In this document: positions 31,701-34,044 of the stretch, one piece after another | Numbering within the stretch: position 1 is the stretch's first letter | Layout: each line of letters begins with the position of its first letter | Origin: Chloroflexota bacterium | GTDB lineage: Bacteria; Chloroflexota; Dehalococcoidia; JACQUA01 | Assembly (NCBI GenBank): GCA_016210565.1 | Contig: JACQUA010000032.1 | Coordinates: forward strand, 1 to 34,044 | Direction: 5' to 3' | DNA: 34,044 bases | The notes under the pieces: generated by a model | What the model was told of the DNA's origin: nothing | Seen by the model: the letters and a program-made list of their open reading frames with translations, nothing else | The model's database searches: none | Program-made: the position numbers and the translations under genes

Positions 31701-34044
31701 GCCAGTTCTATTCCCCCCAAGGCATCGCCGTCGACGCCGGCGGCTATGTTTATGTCGCCGATACCGGCAACCACCGCATCCAGAAGTTCTCCGCCACCGG
31801 GACCTTCCTGGGCAAGTTCGGTTCTTACGGCGCCGGCAACGATCAGTTCATCAATCCATCGGGGGTAGCAGTTGATGGCAGCGGCTACGTCTATGTCGCC
31901 GACACCGGCAACCATCGCGTCAAGAAGTTCCAGTTGACCCTCGACGGCAACGGCTTCATCACCGGCGCCCAGGCCGTCTACCTGTGGGGCAAGACCGATA
32001 ACACCCCGGGTACCGGCGATGGAGAGTTCTCCTCACCGAAGGGCGTCGCCGCCTCGGGCGGCTACATCTTCGTCAGCGACAGCGGCAATAACCGCGTCCA
32101 GAAGCTGCCCGCCGGGGGCGGCTTCACCGGCAAATGGGGGGCCTACGGGTCGGGCAGCGGCCAGTTCAGCGCCGTGGAGGACGTCGCCCACTACAATAAC
32201 TCCCTGACATGGACGGTGTCCTCGGCCGCCCACGAGGTGAAGAGGTTCGACGCCTCGGGCAAATACCTGGGAAAATTCGGCAGCCAGGGCAGCGCCAACG
32301 GCCAGTTCAGCAGCCCCAAAGGCATCGGTGTGGGCGTCGAAACCGGCGCCCCCTACGTCTATGTAGCCGACACCGGCAACCACCGCCTACAGAAATTTTC
32401 CTCCACCGGGACGCATGTGACCACGGTGGGTGGCCCCGTCTCTGGAAACGCCCCCGGCTACTTCGATAGTCCCCAGGATGTGGCCGTCACCTGGGACGGC
32501 GCCTTTTTCTATGTTGCCGACACCGGCAACAACCGCATCCAGAAGTTCACCTCCGCCGGCGTTTTCCAGACCCAGTGGAACGTCAACAACCCCGTGGGCG
32601 TCGCTGTCGACGGCCTGGGCCAGGTCTACGTGGCCGACAGCGGCAACAGCCTGATCAAGATGTTTGATAGCAGCGGCCAGTCGCAGGGACAATTCGGCGG
32701 CCCCGGCAGCGGCGACGGGCAGTTCAGCGCCCTGGGCAAGATCGCCGCCGACGACTCGGCGCCCAGCGTCTTTGTTGTCGATACCGGCAACCACCGCATA
32801 CAGAAGTTCGACCACGAGGGCCTGTTCCTGACCAAGTTCGGCCTCCAGGGCGGCGACCACGGCGCCTTTCAAAGCCCCAGGGGCGTCGCCGTCTCCTCGG
32901 AAGGCGATTTCATCTACGTCGCCGATACCGGCAACAACCGCGTCCAGAAGATCACCTACCACTGGTACCTCCGGCTGGACCAGACGGATGTCACCCGGGG
33001 GAACAGTACCAGGAAGACGACCTATGACCACGACGGCAAGGGAAACGTGCGGGCGGTGTATAACTACGGCGATCCGGCGCCCGGCGTCACCGAGGACGAT
33101 TCCAGCATCCACCGCCTCTTCTCCAACAACCAGACCGCCTGGATCCTGGACAAAATCCAGCGGGAGAGGACCTATTCCGGCATCACCTCGGACACGGGCG
33201 CCGGCTACAAGCTGGAGACGCGGTATTTCTACGACCTCAACCCCAACTACACCGACCAGCCGGTCAAGGGCGACCTGACCAAACTGGAAAAATACGACCC
33301 GGCCACCCAGGCGGCCATCAACTGGCAGAAGAGCTTTGACTCCTACGGCAACGTGACCGCCCACACCGACGCCAATGGCAAGACCACCAACTACACATAT
33401 GATCTCACCTATCATACTTTTGTGACCAAAAAGGAGTTCCCCTCCGTCGCCGGCGCCCAGCGCATGGAGGAGAACTACACCTGGAACTATACCGGCGGGC
33501 GGATGACCTCGGAAATAGACGCCAACGGCCAGACCACCAGCTACGAGTACGACTCCTTCTGGCGGCCGGTCAAGCTCATCCGCCCCGGCGACTCCTCCGC
33601 CAGCCCCACCATCGAACACGCCTACCAGAGCTGGGGTACCGTCGGCCAGCAGCACATCTACACCACCCAGAAAATCGATGGCTCGAACAACCTGTGGAGC
33701 CGGAGGTATTTCGACGGCATCGCCCGCATCATCCAGTCGCACGGCAAAGGAGAGACCGGCCGCACCATCGTCACCACCACCACCTTCAACAACCGCGGCC
33801 TGACCGACCGGGAGTACGTGGCCCAGGACCTGGGAGCGGTCAGCGGCTACCAGGCGCCGCAGGCCGGCTGGAAATACAGCGCCTATACCTACGACGGCCT
33901 GAAGCGCGTCCTGACCGCCGCCAGGCCCGATGCCACCACCGTCTCCCATCTCTACCAGGACTGGCAGGACACGGTGACCAACGAGCGCGGCAAGAAGAAG
34001 CGCTACTACAACGACGCCTTCGGCCGGCTGATCAAGGTGGAGGA
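28783..34044 (+). CDS. Giant exported SpvB/NHL/RHS (YD-repeat) protein; frame broken at poly-C, 3' end outside window
   Basis: ATG 28783 has GGAGG 6 bp upstream and begins a signal peptide (MFGILSRKVRLASLNTLLVV). That frame stops at 28908, while the body is open in the next frame from 28826 to the window end; they join across ten C at 28856-28865 if nine or twelve are read. The body has, in order: a Pro/Ser/Thr-rich linker (about 29040-29420), a ZU5-like beta segment (GDGRVSLKMPAGSF), an SpvB/TcaB-like start (TVKAGYPIELQPSPGG, KLQLTYDSG), about 12 NHL repeats (31263-32960), and RHS/YD repeats (TTYDHDGKGNVRAVYNYGD, TSYEYDSFWRPVKLIRPGD, YNDAFGRLIKVE). At least 1,740 residues are seen. RHS proteins form shells that encapsulate a C-terminal toxin or adhesin; that end is not visible. 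The role here is unknown. The gap upstream is rich in palindromes. Confidence 0.82.
28856..28865 (+). repeat. Ten-C homopolymer joining signal peptide and protein body
   Basis: The tract follows ATCTA and precedes TAGAT. With ten C the signal peptide is out of frame; nine or twelve restore it. Such tracts cause slipped-strand phase variation but are also prone to sequencing error. Confidence 0.7.
31263..32960 (+). repeat. About twelve NHL beta-propeller repeats inside the RHS protein
   Basis: Units of about 45-55 residues recur, with the cores FxxPxGIAVD, VYVADTGNHRIQKF and GTFLGKFGS; 2, 3 and 7 are the most degenerate. Twelve units would make two six-bladed propellers. The DNA of neighbouring units is also similar (GCCGACACCGGCAAC), so recombination between them is possible. 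Confidence 0.8.

Noticed and set aside
32387..33949. 520-residue open frame on the minus strand, and similar ones at 30719-31915 and 30023-30679
   Set aside because: They lie opposite the RHS/NHL gene in GC-rich repeated codons; the products are Gly/Val-rich with no motif, while the plus strand has clear NHL and YD repeats.

Overview
The window looks like a chromosomal segment of an uncultured bacterium, most likely a Dehalococcoidia/SAR202-like member of Chloroflexota. The basis is gene style: a Q-R type EF-P loop, a GlnR-like orphan OmpR regulator, fumarate-reductase-like flavoproteins beside permease-less binding lipoproteins, and many intergenic short repeats. No rRNA, tRNA, CRISPR array, integrase or transposase was seen, so the taxonomic call is inference.

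Region 1 (1-2.1 kb) is housekeeping: queF (queuosine synthesis), efp on the opposite strand, and an orphan OmpR-family regulator with a degenerate receiver that resembles actinobacterial GlnR. Region 2 (2.2-16.0 kb, minus strand) is one compact run of 12 genes with 4-14 bp overlaps or short gaps. In transcription order it encodes: BKACE/DUF849 enzyme 2, NodB/PuuE-like hydrolase, binding lipoprotein, nitroreductase, binding lipoprotein, 2[4Fe-4S] ferredoxin, flavoprotein, binding lipoprotein, second flavoprotein, bicupin, third flavoprotein, BKACE enzyme 1. A promoter (TTGACA-N18-TATCTT) and a 12-bp perfect palindrome lie upstream. The divergent side carries a MarR regulator and a stand-alone xanthine-dehydrogenase-type molybdenum subunit. 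Together this reads as a MarR-controlled catabolic island for an unknown, possibly N-containing or cyclic organic acid.

Region 3 (19.4-27.6 kb, plus strand) is a nitrogen-assimilation cluster: amt1-glnK, amt2, a 34-residue membrane microprotein followed by glnA, then a second glnA with glutamine-dependent nadE. Three promoters here (amt1, amt2, microprotein-glnA) share one architecture: GNNAY-type 5-mers with 11-bp periodicity, then exactly 10 bp, then a TAKACT -10 box. This resembles GlnR boxes and links the cluster to the orphan regulator at 1.4 kb. The PII protein lacks Tyr51 and the second glutamine synthetase has Phe in place of the usual adenylylation-site Tyr, so control is probably transcriptional and allosteric rather than by GlnD/GlnE modification.

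Region 4 (27.6-34.0 kb) holds a single-domain rhodanese whose catalytic Cys codon is TGA, followed by a small SECIS-like hairpin (candidate selenoprotein). After a repeat-rich intergenic stretch comes a very large exported SpvB/NHL/RHS (YD-repeat) protein that runs off the window. Its signal peptide is joined to the body through a 10-C tract and is out of frame by one base in this copy, suggesting phase variation or an assembly error.

A recurring non-coding theme is tandem 7-bp repeats, different in sequence but identical in period, at 560-580, 664-705, 21061-21191 and 28201-28256, plus several perfect intergenic palindromes.
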